This document shows positions 19,601 through 27,829 of a stretch of DNA of 64,000 bases, one piece after another. Where the stretch lies: contig CAWFHZ010000005.1 in the NCBI GenBank assembly GCA_963815785.1, forward strand, positions 310,001-374,000. Reading direction: 5' to 3'. The DNA is from DATFVA01 sp963815785. Its GTDB lineage: Bacteria > Bacteroidota > Ignavibacteria > Ignavibacteriales > Ignavibacteriaceae. The translations under genes were made by a program, and so were the position numbers. The number at the start of each line of letters is the position of its first letter. The first letter of the stretch is position 1. A model generated the notes under the pieces. It ran no database searches. It saw only the letters and a program-made list of their open reading frames with translations, and was not told the origin of the DNA.

Positions 19601-20396
19601 TATACATATCATCAATATGAGCATCGGGAGGTGTTGTAGAAAGTCCTGCATATACAATATTAACTTTCTTAAAAATAATATTCCCAAGTCCTCCTGCAGC
19701 GGCATATGCCCAATATGTTTCAGATACTTCCAATCCAATTGGAGGGGAGCCATATTGTGCAGAGGAATTAGCATCGTTATATTTAATAAATAAGGTTTGG
19801 GAGGCCCCGGGAATTCCGGGAATATCAATATTAGGATCATACTGTCCATTACCATCTACATCTGTGTATGGGGCACCCTGATCAGCGGGCCATTCATTCC
19901 AATCGGTAGCATATTGATCTCTTAGAGCCTGTATATCAGACGATGTAACGGAAGTAACGCCGATACTGTTAAAATCAGCAGCATCCTGAGTTAAATCTCC
20001 GTTTTGATAATCAGGTCGAACTCTGTATAACCTTGTTATTGCTTCACAACCTGAGCTGTATGTATTTCCATTTACACGAAGTGAAGGTGAAGCACCATCA
20101 CTAACAAATCCTCCCCAAACAATTCCTTCGGAGAAGATAGGGCCTGCATTAACTCCATTCGGAAAGGCTCCATTCCAGGACCCTCCTACAACCCAATCAT
20201 GATAACCATCATTTCTAACCCAACAGGTTATTTGGTTTACATCTATCAGGCTCTGGCCCGGACCTGCAAGGGTTTTCTGCATAGGAGTATTTTTACGATT
20301 ACCCTGATTATCCTTATTACTTGCAAAAAGATCAGTTGAAATTGAAAAGGATAATATCAGGATTATTAAAAAACTCAAATAATTAATTTTTTTCAT
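16608..20396 (-). CDS. Very large exported protein with C-terminal T9SS/FlgD-like domain
   Basis: 1262 residues from the ATG at 20396, preferred over 20429 because GGAGG lies 9 nt upstream and the signal peptide (MKKINYLSFLIILILSFSIS) starts there. The protein is Asn/Asp/Thr/Gly-rich, with calcium-site-like runs such as DVDGNGQYDPNID (early part) and fibronectin-like stretches near the middle (LEAFGLDNKVILNWGRPDSL). Near the end is a variant sorting/FlgD-like domain: INVFPNPYYG, then ATIRIFDLSGVLVKT and GIYVVYIDLPDLG. It differs from the other cargo in using VFPNPYYG rather than NYPNPFNP and in having extra residues after the usual basic end. It is probably displayed on the surface and partnered with the TonB receptor upstream and the PorV-like protein downstream. 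Its molecular activity is unknown. Confidence 0.85.
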   Translation of the reverse strand: MKKINYLSFLIILILSFSISTDLFASNKDNQGNRKNTPMQKTLAGPGQSLIDVNQITCWVRNDGYHDWVVGGSWNGAFPNGVNAGPIFSEGIVWGGFVSDGASPSLRVNGNTYSSGCEAITRLYRVRPDYQNGDLTQDAADFNSIGVTSVTSSDIQALRDQYATDWNEWPADQGAPYTDVDGNGQYDPNIDIPGIPGASQTLFIKYNDANSSAQYGSPPIGLEVSETYWAYAAAGGLGNIIFKKVNIVYAGLSTTPPDAHIDDMYIVQWADPDVGNSTDDFAGCDTSLNLGYAYSSGFTDAVYQGINLAPPAVGYDFLQGVSKYTGNPNDSAIFDLKWRHGYKYVNAKPMSSYAYFAAGGTWSDPAFTYTGTQEFYNLMRGFKPDPPYPAGDPFPASVADVTPVGTYLLDGDPVLGTGKIDGTVDGPGDRRIMVTNGPISMNLHDTAQVVLALIGGLGTNNISSISVLKYNDLFAQYAFDQLFDIPLMPKPNLEAFGLDNKVILNWGRPDSLVNAIENQSHGVYKFQGYSVYQLPPGGTDITQGIRIATFDAVDTVTVLFDKVLDVNTGLVITKPIVVLQNAGLQRYLEVTQDKIFNKPLTNGLSYTFAVTAIAYNQDPELPANILESAPAIVNVTPQAPAPGLTFEQGNLEGITHAGTADATIDVKVIDPSKITGDEYQVFFDTQTYQLSADHTWTAVGSGGKRLGKDLTGSSITSAASWSEVDGAMDVHYTVNVVDTVSGDWCDGVELFLPSGVTIDTTYNPISNNDGSDIKFTINRTNNSIFYGDSSRSENGKFAGGEDILVVVHPATVPMATNYIMYDDNYGGVLVDVSGTDTLQGPIADKIVTQKQWNVKNLTTGATILQGQTILSGVDIYAPATWFKSNFYEGPGGSSNSYNANVGVGANPIFDGIQVALNGSYQAPLTPYSYTLNAGSNSVIRTGSAPSATRTIFADYTLYGLPSSWAIDGFGFGTTDINKLQQDYELRYTGVLADTVINGRNIRYVASGGQMATIFSTVNGAAGLANHPMNPNPGVAQPFLIRLPFEIWNKDTQKQVNIMFRDRAQDLAADPFLAWNSEDRNYVVIVNTDYDPTKVITTSDPMTSEATWIIVIYSTRLVDGDVVTITYANPIQIGQDTFTFSTKAMGYNNDQAKDEVKKINVFPNPYYGYQYRESSREQHYVTFSHLPKNATIRIFDLSGVLVKTINHQLTSVNSQFDRWNLQNDSGYPVASGIYVVYIDLPDLGTTKILKLAVIQEQQILKVY

Positions 20397-20452
20397 ATTA
20401 AATAACCTCCACAAGTTTATATTTTTCATGAGGCAACATTAGATTCTCCTTA

Positions 20453-23400
20453 TTAATAATTAATCAAAACACCAACACGTAATTGTCTGGGCGATCCAAA
20501 CAAATCATAACCATATGTCTGCAGGGCAGCTTGTCTATTATCGTAATTAAGTGCCTGATATAGATCAGCGAATCTCTGTGTGTATCTTTCGCCAGCTATT
20601 ATTTGTTTACCATCAGTAGTATTCAGGAATCCATCGCTGTAGGCATTTCCGGTTTTCTGGTAAACATTAATTACGTTCTTGGTATCTAACAGATTTTGCG
20701 CATATACGTAAAAGTTTACATCTAAGTTATATATGCTAACTGTTTTATCTATTCGTAAATCGAGTGAATAATTCCAAGGTGTATTTGATGAGTTAGGAGG
20801 TCCTATTGGTCTTCTGCCTCTGGAATCCTGCACAGGGACTAAACCGCCAGTCCAGGCTGAAGCCTGACCGAGTCCAGTGTATTGTGCGTATGTGAATGGA
20901 TGGCCACTATTAAAGGAGAAAAGAAGGTTTACACCTAATTGCTGTAATATTGGACCACCATCATCTTTACCAAATCTATAATCAAGGAAAATTGAACCTC
21001 TGTGTGCCTGATTGTAGGTTAAAGGAAGTAATACTGTAGGAACTTCTTTATTTACCTGTTGAGATCCAATACCGCTGTTTGAAAATGAGTTTGTGCCTGA
21101 AGCGTCAGAATACGTGTATGTTAATTCAGCTCTTATTCTTTCAACTCTTCTTAAATGCAAAGCAAATTCCAAACCTTTTGTTGTAGTGAAATCCTGATTT
21201 ACAAATGCCTGGTAGTTACTCGGGATCCAACCATTAGCAGTATAAATAATAGAGTACTGAAGCTGACCTTTTATATCTTTATAGAAAGCGGTTAGATCGA
21301 AGGCAGCAAAGTCAGTAATCTGTTGTGAGAACCCTATTTCATACTGAGTTGTTCTAACGGGTTCAGGATTAAATGCTAGCGGGTTTGTGAAAAGGTTACT
21401 TGAGGTAAGAAATTGAGCAACCTGGTAAACGCCTCTGTAAGCTATATCCAGACTGGGTGATTGAACGAATTTACCATACTGTAAATGGAAAACTGTTCTG
21501 TCTGTTATAGGGAAAGAAAATCCAAGTCGTGGGGAAATGTAACTATATTTACTTCCATTCTGTAATGAAGAATCAGGAATAGTATTAGAGGAATCAACTG
21601 AGGGCTTCGAAGGATTCGTCCATGCCCAACTATCCATATTAATGTAGTCATATCTTAAACCGGCATTAATAATAAGATCATTCACTTCAATCCTGTCTTC
21701 GAGATAACCGGAACCTAAAATCGGATGTTTAGGAGCAAATTCTCCTGCATCGGTTTCATTTCCAAATACATCGAAACCATAATTATTATAATCTCTGAAA
21801 AGGGTAGATGCAATAAGGTTTTTCAAACCTGCGTTTGTAGCAGCCTGATCAGGATATTGACGTACCGTAGCTAAAAAGTTGTTTGCATCTGTCTCCTGGA
21901 ATCTTCTTACGGTCCATCTTTGCAATGAACCACCAACTTTTATTGAATGTTTTTCAACCTGCCCTGTAAATGCAACCGATCCACCTATGTAGTTATTATG
22001 ATCCTTTGTATATGATTGCAGGTTTCCATTAGCAGTACTGTTTCCCGGGGATACCAAAGGTGTTCCGGGTCTGTTAAATGGAAATCCGTAAAAATCATAT
22101 TCCTGGGGTGGGGAAGCATATGATGGATATGTCCATCCATATTTAGCAGCTTGTGCACTGTCGTCATAAGCAAGAAAATTATCCCCAAAAACCGGGTCAT
22201 AAGTTTTATGACGCGCATCGTAATAATTAACGTTTGCTTCAACGAACATATTCGAAGAAATTAAATAAGTGCCCTTCAGATTAAGTAGAAGATTAGAATA
22301 ATCATTCATAGGTAATCTGGCAGTATTAAATAAATCTATAAGCGTGGTACTTGCAGTGTTGAATACACCTGCAGTTTGTCCACGAGTTCTTTGCCAGGTA
22401 AATGCACCAGCAAGTCTTAAAATTATAGGGTTACTATCAAATAATAGTGTACCGTTTCCTGTATACCTGTTGTCCATCACACCCGGTACATTACCACCAT
22501 TCCATGTTAAATACTGATACTCATCCGTTTTACCGCTATAAAAGCCTGTATCATAAACTTTTGTTGTATCAAGTAGGGAACCATCAGAGAATGCTGTTGG
22601 ATTACCATAGAAAAATTGTGGATTTGCATCACGACTAAAATTATTTTCACCGGATAAAAATATTTTAAGTTTATCTGTTGCTATAGGTCCGCTAAGTGTT
22701 AATACATAGTCAGAATAGCCATAAGAATAAGTTCCTAAGAATTTATCTGTTGAGTTAGCTTTTATTTTTCCATCTGCTGTCACATCATAATTATTTCCAT
22801 TATAATTGCCGAGATTATCGGTTTCAGCTCTTACAGAAAAATGATATTTATCAGATCCGGTTTTAAAATCTGTGGAAACTATACCTGCATTCGCATTACC
22901 ATACTCTGCGGTGTACCCACCTGCTTGAACCAGGATTTCCTGAAGTGCATCAGGAGTAACATTTACAAGAGATCCACCATTCCTACTTAGTACGTTCTTT
23001 ACATCGGCACCTTCAAGAAGGTAACCTGTTTCATCAGATCTGCTACCACGAATGTAAGTTAGTCCATTTTGCTGAACAACACCGGGCTGAAGAGCAACAA
23101 TTTTATTAACATCTCTAACCGGAAGCGCAGCAATATCATCAGCTCCGACAATTCTCATAGCATTAGTTGAACTTTTTTCAATAAGTGGTCTTTGGGAGAC
23201 AATAACAACTTCACCAGTGGTTATTTTTGAAGAAGAAAGCTGGAAATCCTGATCGGCAGTTAATCCGGCAACCACTCTAACACCACTTACCGTAACATCC
23301 TGATAACCAATATAGGATGCTTTAATTGTATAATTTCCAGGTTGAACCTGGCGGATTATATATTCACCATTTATATCTGATGCTGCTCCAGAGCTAGTTC

Positions 23401-23542
23401 CTACAATAATTACGTTAGCACCGATTAAAGGTTCTCCGGTTTCTTTATCAGTAACTTTACCAGAGACTCTACCAGTCTGCGCTAATGCAAAAGAGCAGGA
23501 AAGCAACATCAAAAGTAAGATTGTATAAAATTTTCGAAACAT
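20453..23542 (-). CDS. TonB-dependent receptor with carboxypeptidase-regulatory-like domain
   Basis: 1029 residues from the ATG at 23542, chosen because GGAGGAATAAAC precedes it and the signal peptide (MFRKFYTILLLMLLSCSFAL) begins there. After cleavage at LAQ comes a CarboxypepD_reg-like domain (GRVSGKVTDKETGEPLIGAN, about 23-100). The plug domain (about 120-240; DVNKIVALQPGVV, RGSRSDETGYLLEG) follows, then a long barrel ending in ...RQLRVGVLINY. The Oar/SusC-like arrangement suggests import or surface display of a large ligand; without a SusD gene nearby the ligand is not predictable. The lipoprotein gene is 31 bp upstream and the giant exoprotein follows after about 56 bp, forming an operon. 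Confidence 0.9.
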   Translation of the reverse strand: MFRKFYTILLLMLLSCSFALAQTGRVSGKVTDKETGEPLIGANVIIVGTSSGAASDINGEYIIRQVQPGNYTIKASYIGYQDVTVSGVRVVAGLTADQDFQLSSSKITTGEVVIVSQRPLIEKSSTNAMRIVGADDIAALPVRDVNKIVALQPGVVQQNGLTYIRGSRSDETGYLLEGADVKNVLSRNGGSLVNVTPDALQEILVQAGGYTAEYGNANAGIVSTDFKTGSDKYHFSVRAETDNLGNYNGNNYDVTADGKIKANSTDKFLGTYSYGYSDYVLTLSGPIATDKLKIFLSGENNFSRDANPQFFYGNPTAFSDGSLLDTTKVYDTGFYSGKTDEYQYLTWNGGNVPGVMDNRYTGNGTLLFDSNPIILRLAGAFTWQRTRGQTAGVFNTASTTLIDLFNTARLPMNDYSNLLLNLKGTYLISSNMFVEANVNYYDARHKTYDPVFGDNFLAYDDSAQAAKYGWTYPSYASPPQEYDFYGFPFNRPGTPLVSPGNSTANGNLQSYTKDHNNYIGGSVAFTGQVEKHSIKVGGSLQRWTVRRFQETDANNFLATVRQYPDQAATNAGLKNLIASTLFRDYNNYGFDVFGNETDAGEFAPKHPILGSGYLEDRIEVNDLIINAGLRYDYINMDSWAWTNPSKPSVDSSNTIPDSSLQNGSKYSYISPRLGFSFPITDRTVFHLQYGKFVQSPSLDIAYRGVYQVAQFLTSSNLFTNPLAFNPEPVRTTQYEIGFSQQITDFAAFDLTAFYKDIKGQLQYSIIYTANGWIPSNYQAFVNQDFTTTKGLEFALHLRRVERIRAELTYTYSDASGTNSFSNSGIGSQQVNKEVPTVLLPLTYNQAHRGSIFLDYRFGKDDGGPILQQLGVNLLFSFNSGHPFTYAQYTGLGQASAWTGGLVPVQDSRGRRPIGPPNSSNTPWNYSLDLRIDKTVSIYNLDVNFYVYAQNLLDTKNVINVYQKTGNAYSDGFLNTTDGKQIIAGERYTQRFADLYQALNYDNRQAALQTYGYDLFGSPRQLRVGVLINY

Positions 23543-23573
23543 GTTTATTCCTCCGTTATTTATAAACTTTTTT

Positions 23574-24263
23574 CTAATCATCTGTAAAAACTTTAAATTT
23601 TAAAGTCGACAGAGTATCATATACAACTGCAGTATATTTATGTGCTTTTTCAATAGTATAATTAAAAGTTTTACTCAGGGTATCAATACTTGCATAAGTT
23701 ACATTAACCGTATAATCTCCGGGTGCAAAAGTACTGGTAGAGGAAAAATCTCCAAGAGTTAATCCTGATCCTGTATTTGCAGCCTGAGGACCTGTGATGT
23801 CAAAACTTAAAACTGTATCACCGGGTGAGCCATTAAAAAAAGTGACCAATGCAGAATCAGATGGTATATCAGGTGTCTGATCAATATACCTTTGAGTATT
23901 TTTAATGACAGTACTCGAAGCACCGGTTCCAACTATAAATATTCTAAATTTGTAATCTGTTTCTGTGGAGAATTGATACTGCTGATCAGACGCACTTGCA
24001 TAATTTACGGAAAGAGTTTTACTTCCTGCTTGAACAGTCTTGTTTCCAGTTTCTTCCCCAAATCCTAATGTTCCCATAGATTGACCATTCAGAGAGAGAG
24101 TTGCAGTTCCACCTCCTGTAACCAGGTTTGTAAAATTTACCTGGCTGTTATACACAATTTGAGGTGGAATCGTTTGTACACTTGTATCTACACAACCCGT
24201 CACAAAAAATAGTAATCCGGAACATAGTACCAAAAGATATTTTACCTTATCGGGTATCCTCAT
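23574..24263 (-). CDS. DUF4397-like lipoprotein
   Basis: 229 residues with a lipoprotein signal (LLVLCSGLLFFVTGC, lipid-modified Cys about 24). The mature part is beta-rich, with two similar halves: VNFTNLVTGGGTATLSLNGQ and ALVTFFNGSPGDTVLSFDIT. This pattern resembles the DUF4397 immunoglobulin-like repeat family found in surface lipoproteins of Bacteroidota. It is the first gene of the TonB receptor operon: AAGGAGGAAAT precedes its ATG and the next gene starts 31 bp after its stop. It may serve as the surface-exposed lipoprotein partner of the receptor in place of SusD, but that is inference. Confidence 0.75.
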   Translation of the reverse strand: MRIPDKVKYLLVLCSGLLFFVTGCVDTSVQTIPPQIVYNSQVNFTNLVTGGGTATLSLNGQSMGTLGFGEETGNKTVQAGSKTLSVNYASASDQQYQFSTETDYKFRIFIVGTGASSTVIKNTQRYIDQTPDIPSDSALVTFFNGSPGDTVLSFDITGPQAANTGSGLTLGDFSSTSTFAPGDYTVNVTYASIDTLSKTFNYTIEKAHKYTAVVYDTLSTLKFKVFTDD

Positions 24264-24670
24264 ATTTCCTCCTTATAGGATATTTGAAATTAATCATCAT
24301 GAAACTTGAGCAAGAAAAAAATTCCTGTTCAAAAATCTTTAGTTGCATTTAATTTTTTAAAAAGAGGGAAATGACTTACCCTAATAAATCGGTATAAATG
24401 CTTCATTCTCTCTCTTTTTTATTTAACAAAAAACTCAAAGTTATATTTTAACTATAAGACACTTTATTAAGAGTGCCTAATCTTTTAATTGATAATTTAA
24501 TGTAATTAGTGGGACTACTAAACGTCTTCATTGTCTTCATATTGGTATGGGGCGCTATATCCACGGTAACGGGACATACAGGTAAGAAATCAGTTCGCAA
24601 AAAAGAAGTAGTAACCAAGTTATCATTAACCTCGCAATAATCAGAAATTTAATTTAAACCTGTAATTTGC

Positions 24671-24690
24671 TTAAGTCAATATTGACTTAA
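24671..24690. promoter_or_regulatory. 20-bp perfect palindrome, candidate operator
   Basis: TTAAGTCAATATTGACTTAA reads identically on both strands. An AGTCAATA half-site recurs 50 bp away. The symmetry and the contained TTGAC-like half-sites suit a dimeric regulator, about 410 bp upstream of the operon that starts at 24263. Confidence 0.5.
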
Positions 24691-24771
24691 TAAAATAATT
24701 CATTTAAGCACTTTGCAAACTCTTAAAAAACCTTAATAAAGTCAATAGTTGTGACAAATAAAAATATGGAA

Positions 24772-24787
24772 CTTATTATATAATAAG
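24772..24787. promoter_or_regulatory. 16-bp perfect AT palindrome
   Basis: CTTATTATATAATAAG is a perfect palindrome located 85 bp from the 20-bp palindrome in the same intergenic region. AT-only palindromes are more likely by chance, so support is weaker. Confidence 0.3.
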
Positions 24788-24838
24788 GACTTCTTATATT
24801 TGCTTTAAGTACTATTTTAAAAGAAATTTTAAAAATCA

Positions 24839-26413
24839 TTAAAACCTGGTGAACATTTTAAATTCTATTCCACTAAATTCAGGTTCATACCTGCAAACGC
24901 CTCCTATGCAAATATTCCCTGCCTGCCTGGTTCCAAATAGTATACTTACATCAGTATGATCACCTATTTTATACCCGAACTGGATGAAACTCCAGAATTT
25001 TCTAAGCTTCCTTCCCGCTTCGGGCTCTTTGGTTTGTAATTCACTTACAACACTTACGCTGAAGTTCGGTGACCGTAAATATTCAAGAGTCACAGCATCA
25101 TCATAATACTGTTCATTGGTTGAATTCACTGTAGTCTGCTGATGTTCAAGAGCAAGTTTAATTGTATTGATTTCATCAAAATAAAATCTGTTCTCCAGAA
25201 TCGGGGTTACATTCTTTGTATCAGTATCTCTTTCTTCATTATATCCAAATGCGGCTATAGTCGTCCAATTATCATCCCAGTCCTGATGAGCCTGTGCATA
25301 AACTTCACGCAATTGTACTCTGGAAGATGAGTTATCAAATAAAGTTCTTTTGTAATATGACTCTGCCGACAATGTTTTTGTTTCCCCGTAATTGGCGCTA
25401 AAATAAGTTTCATCGCTGAGATTATAATTCACTTCTACCTGATATCCCTTCTCATCAGATTGGTTTAATGCTGACGGATGGCGATTTAGCAGAACGTATG
25501 TATACTCTTTCCTTACCGAAGGAGGAGTATTATATATGATGGTGCCGTCCTCTGATGTAAATGTAAAATTGTCATAGTACTTGTATTCACCAGTTATTGC
25601 AAAAGCATCATAATAAAAGTTCAAGCTTCCGTAAGCTGCCTGTCCAATCTTCCAATCATTTTTTTTATATGGATAGTAAACAACCTTTGAAGTATCCGGA
25701 TTCAATAATAGATTCCGTACGTCCTTGTTCTGTTTAAATCCATACTCACCGTAAAAATCAAAATTCCAGATGCTGGGCATAATTCTGAATGAGGTAAGCA
25801 TTGTTCTTGCTGCATTTTCAGTTTCCGGTAAATTAGAGGCATATGTTGCCCCCAGTTTTAATTGCTTAATCACTTTATACTCAAGATCAGCTGCGTGAAG
25901 AATATCTTTTCTTTCGTTATTCGCATTTGCCGCCATTCCGGTAAGGGCTGATAATGTGAAACCGGCATACCGCGCTTCTAGTTTTGCACCGATCAGATTA
26001 TTATCTATCCTGATATTCCTGTCTTCATAACTTTTAAGTATCAAACCTCTGCCAAAGAGAGCATAATAATTTCCGACTACTATCTCACCACCCTGCTGAG
26101 CATCACCAATATCAACTTTTAAATATTTGTAGGCAATATCTGCATATCTGACTTTACCTCTGCTTATTGCCGGGCTCGGATCGTTGGGCTCATAAGTTTC
26201 AAATCTTAATCCGGCACCAAAAATACCTTTGTGATAATCCAGGTTTAACCAGTCCTCAAATATTTCAAGATGTTTATTTATATCATTTGAATATTCCAGC
26301 TGGTTTGAAAATCCTAATCCATCAGGAAGGAAATTATTCTCCTGGGCTTTAGTAAAAGTTGAACAAATAAAAAGTAAAATGGGTGTAGAGATAAAAAGTA
26401 ATTTTCTATTCAT
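24839..26413 (-). CDS. DUF6029-like outer-membrane beta-barrel protein
   Basis: 524 residues from the ATG at 26413 (an upstream TTG in frame is unlikely to be the start). Signal peptide MNRKLLFISTPILLFICS. The mature protein has the alternating aromatic pattern of an outer-membrane barrel, with an early conserved-looking block: GLRFETYEPNDPSPAISRG, VGNYYALFGRGLILKSYEDR, IDNNLIGAKLEARY. It resembles the DUF6029 family, whose function is not established. The TlpA-like gene lies 32 bp upstream and Omp28-type genes further upstream on the same strand, so it is probably the outer-membrane member of that group. It ends in FKMFTRF with the terminal Phe typical of barrels. Family name given from memory of the pattern. 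Confidence 0.75.
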   Translation of the reverse strand: MNRKLLFISTPILLFICSTFTKAQENNFLPDGLGFSNQLEYSNDINKHLEIFEDWLNLDYHKGIFGAGLRFETYEPNDPSPAISRGKVRYADIAYKYLKVDIGDAQQGGEIVVGNYYALFGRGLILKSYEDRNIRIDNNLIGAKLEARYAGFTLSALTGMAANANNERKDILHAADLEYKVIKQLKLGATYASNLPETENAARTMLTSFRIMPSIWNFDFYGEYGFKQNKDVRNLLLNPDTSKVVYYPYKKNDWKIGQAAYGSLNFYYDAFAITGEYKYYDNFTFTSEDGTIIYNTPPSVRKEYTYVLLNRHPSALNQSDEKGYQVEVNYNLSDETYFSANYGETKTLSAESYYKRTLFDNSSSRVQLREVYAQAHQDWDDNWTTIAAFGYNEERDTDTKNVTPILENRFYFDEINTIKLALEHQQTTVNSTNEQYYDDAVTLEYLRSPNFSVSVVSELQTKEPEAGRKLRKFWSFIQFGYKIGDHTDVSILFGTRQAGNICIGGVCRYEPEFSGIEFKMFTRF

Positions 26414-26445
26414 TATGAATGTCCGGTAGTTGAACAAAGACAGGT

Positions 26446-26955
26446 TTATTTTTTAAAAAGCTCATCAATTTTATTTTTCATTTTAAGCTCATCCCCTTTC
26501 ATATATCCAAGATGTGTATAGACTATTTTACCTGATTTATCAAGCAGAACTGAGTAAGGAACATTTTGCGCATAATATTTTCGGGCAACTTCTGAATTGG
26601 GATCTAACAAAACCATAAAAGGATATCTTTTGGATTTTACAAATGGTTTAACTTTAGCAACGCTTCTCTCATCGTCAATCGAAATAGCCAGCACTTTAAA
26701 ACCCTTATCTTTATAATCTTCATAAAGGTCTTTGTATTTGGTCATCTCTTCAACACAAGGTTTACACCAGGTAGCCCAGAAGCTTAATAATACAGGACCT
26801 GAACCAATTTCATCATTTAAAGCTATATAGTCACCGTCTATATTTTCCAGTTTAAACTCGGGGGCTTTTCTTCCTGTCAGCTGCTCTTCTTTTTCCTGAG
26901 CCGATAAATTCACAATAAAAAGTAAAAGTAATGATAAGAATATTAACTTCATCAT
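26446..26955 (-). CDS. TlpA/ResA-like thiol-disulfide oxidoreductase
   Basis: 169 residues from the first of two adjacent ATG codons at 26955, with GGAG six bases upstream. It has a signal peptide (MMKLIFLSLLLLFIVNLSA), then a thioredoxin fold of the AhpC/TSA-TlpA type with APEFKLENIDGDYI, active site FWATWCKPCVEEM (about residues 60-72) and the cis-Pro loop NVPYSVLLDKSGKI. It works in the periplasm, probably as a reductant for disulfides in cytochrome maturation or in partner envelope proteins. The gene is 32 bp upstream of the DUF6029-like barrel and 77 bp downstream of the short T9SS cargo gene. The WCKPC motif is intact. Confidence 0.92.
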   Translation of the reverse strand: MMKLIFLSLLLLFIVNLSAQEKEEQLTGRKAPEFKLENIDGDYIALNDEIGSGPVLLSFWATWCKPCVEEMTKYKDLYEDYKDKGFKVLAISIDDERSVAKVKPFVKSKRYPFMVLLDPNSEVARKYYAQNVPYSVLLDKSGKIVYTHLGYMKGDELKMKNKIDELFKK

Positions 26956-26994
26956 ACAGTTCTCCAGTTTCAATAATATTTAAACTTGTAAATA

Positions 26995-27018
26995 ACCCGG
27001 AAAAATGATTTTCCGGGT
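26995..27018 (-). terminator. Hairpin after the short T9SS cargo gene
   Basis: Perfect 10-bp stem ACCCGGAAAA / TTTTCCGGGT with a 4-nt loop, between the cargo gene (27032) and the TlpA-like gene. The following T-tract on the minus strand is short (TTATTT), so termination may be partial and readthrough into the TlpA-like gene is possible. Confidence 0.6.
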
Positions 27019-27031
27019 CTAATAAAATTTT

Positions 27032-27760
27032 CTATTTAATTAAAATCATTTTTCTAACAGAAGAAAAATTACCGGCACTTATTTTATAAAAATAAATACC
27101 CGAAGATAATTTCTCTGCATTAAAATTTACTCTGTAAGAGCCCGGTTCTTTTTCTCCATTCACCAACGTAGCAACCTCTTTACCGGTTATATTGTAAATC
27201 TTCAGACTAACATTTGCTCTCTTTGCAATATTATATGAAATAGTTGTGGATGGATTAAATGGATTAGGATAATTCTGCATTAATCTGAATTCATTTAATG
27301 AATTAATTTGGTCATTCACTGCAGAAGGCTCTGTTGACGCCGTTAAATTCATAATGGTTCTATCATTTGGATTATGCATTGTTCCTATTTGTATCTGTAC
27401 ATGTCCGGTTCCCGCTACTGACTGATCTGGCAAAAAGTGAACTGATATTTCAACTGTATCACCTGGATGAAAAGCTTCAGTGGTAACAACGCTATCAACA
27501 TTCGGGGGATAGCAGTTTACATCAAAACAAAGTTCGGATAACCAGTTGGCAGGAAGTGCTTCTTCAGTTCTTACTAAAAACACAGTCTGATCCACTGCAG
27601 AAATGTTTACCACATGAGCGTATATAACCAATTCAGTAACACCGGGTGTTCCGTATATAACACTATCACCTCTTATAACTTCTATATCCTGTGCATTCAC
27701 TGTAAAAACCGGGAACAATATTCCTAGAATAAACAAAACAGATAAAAGTTTTAGTTTCAT
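27032..27760 (-). CDS. Small secreted protein with Ig-like domain, T9SS cargo
   Basis: 242 residues: signal peptide to about 23 (TVNAQ), a single immunoglobulin-like domain (about 24-145) with two cysteines in LCFDVNCYPPNVD, then a T9SS type A sorting domain (about 160-242) with NYPNPFNPSTTI and end VRKMILIK. The Ig-like part contains HPGDTVEISVHFLPDQSVAG, as in proteins annotated with CARDB-like or accessory domains. No enzymatic motif is seen. It lies between the Omp28-like T9SS protein and the TlpA-like gene, each separated by hairpins, all on the minus strand. A role as a substrate or partner of the neighbouring thiol-disulfide proteins is possible because of its cysteine pair. Confidence 0.85.
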   Translation of the reverse strand: MKLKLLSVLFILGILFPVFTVNAQDIEVIRGDSVIYGTPGVTELVIYAHVVNISAVDQTVFLVRTEEALPANWLSELCFDVNCYPPNVDSVVTTEAFHPGDTVEISVHFLPDQSVAGTGHVQIQIGTMHNPNDRTIMNLTASTEPSAVNDQINSLNEFRLMQNYPNPFNPSTTISYNIAKRANVSLKIYNITGKEVATLVNGEKEPGSYRVNFNAEKLSSGIYFYKISAGNFSSVRKMILIK

Positions 27761-27798
27761 ACGTTTGCCTTTGACTTTATTATAATTTTACGTTTTAT

Positions 27799-27822
27799 AA
27801 AAAAGGGGCGCCTGAGCGCCCC
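27799..27822 (-). terminator. Rho-independent terminator
   Basis: GC-rich 7-bp stem GGGGCGC (27805-27811) / GCGCCCC (27816-27822), 4-nt loop, followed on the minus strand by T6. It lies 7 bp after the stop of the Omp28-like T9SS gene. Confidence 0.88.
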
Positions 27823-27829
27823 AAATTAA

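Larger units (their letters stand above)
24264..24838. other. 575-bp intergenic region with two perfect palindromes
   Basis: No supported gene. It lies upstream of the minus-strand TonB operon and downstream of the DUF6029-like gene. It contains a 20-bp perfect palindrome (24671-24690), a 16-bp perfect palindrome (24772-24787) and a partial copy of the first, AGTCAATAGTTGTGAC, at about 24740-24755. No match to the Bacteroidota promoter box is seen in the right orientation near 24263. Confidence 0.6.

Noticed and set aside
20396..20429. Upstream ATG of the giant exoprotein
   Set aside because: The ATG at 20396 has GGAGG at the right distance and begins the signal peptide, so the longer start is not used in the annotation.
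24541..24605. Minus-strand 19-codon peptide MSRYRGYSAPYQYEDNEDV
   Set aside because: Too short, with no ribosome binding site; cannot be separated from chance.
24795..24802. TATATTTG, matching the Bacteroidota -7 box TAnnTTTG on the plus strand
   Set aside because: No TTG box at the right spacing and no plus-strand gene follows it; orientation is wrong for the operon.
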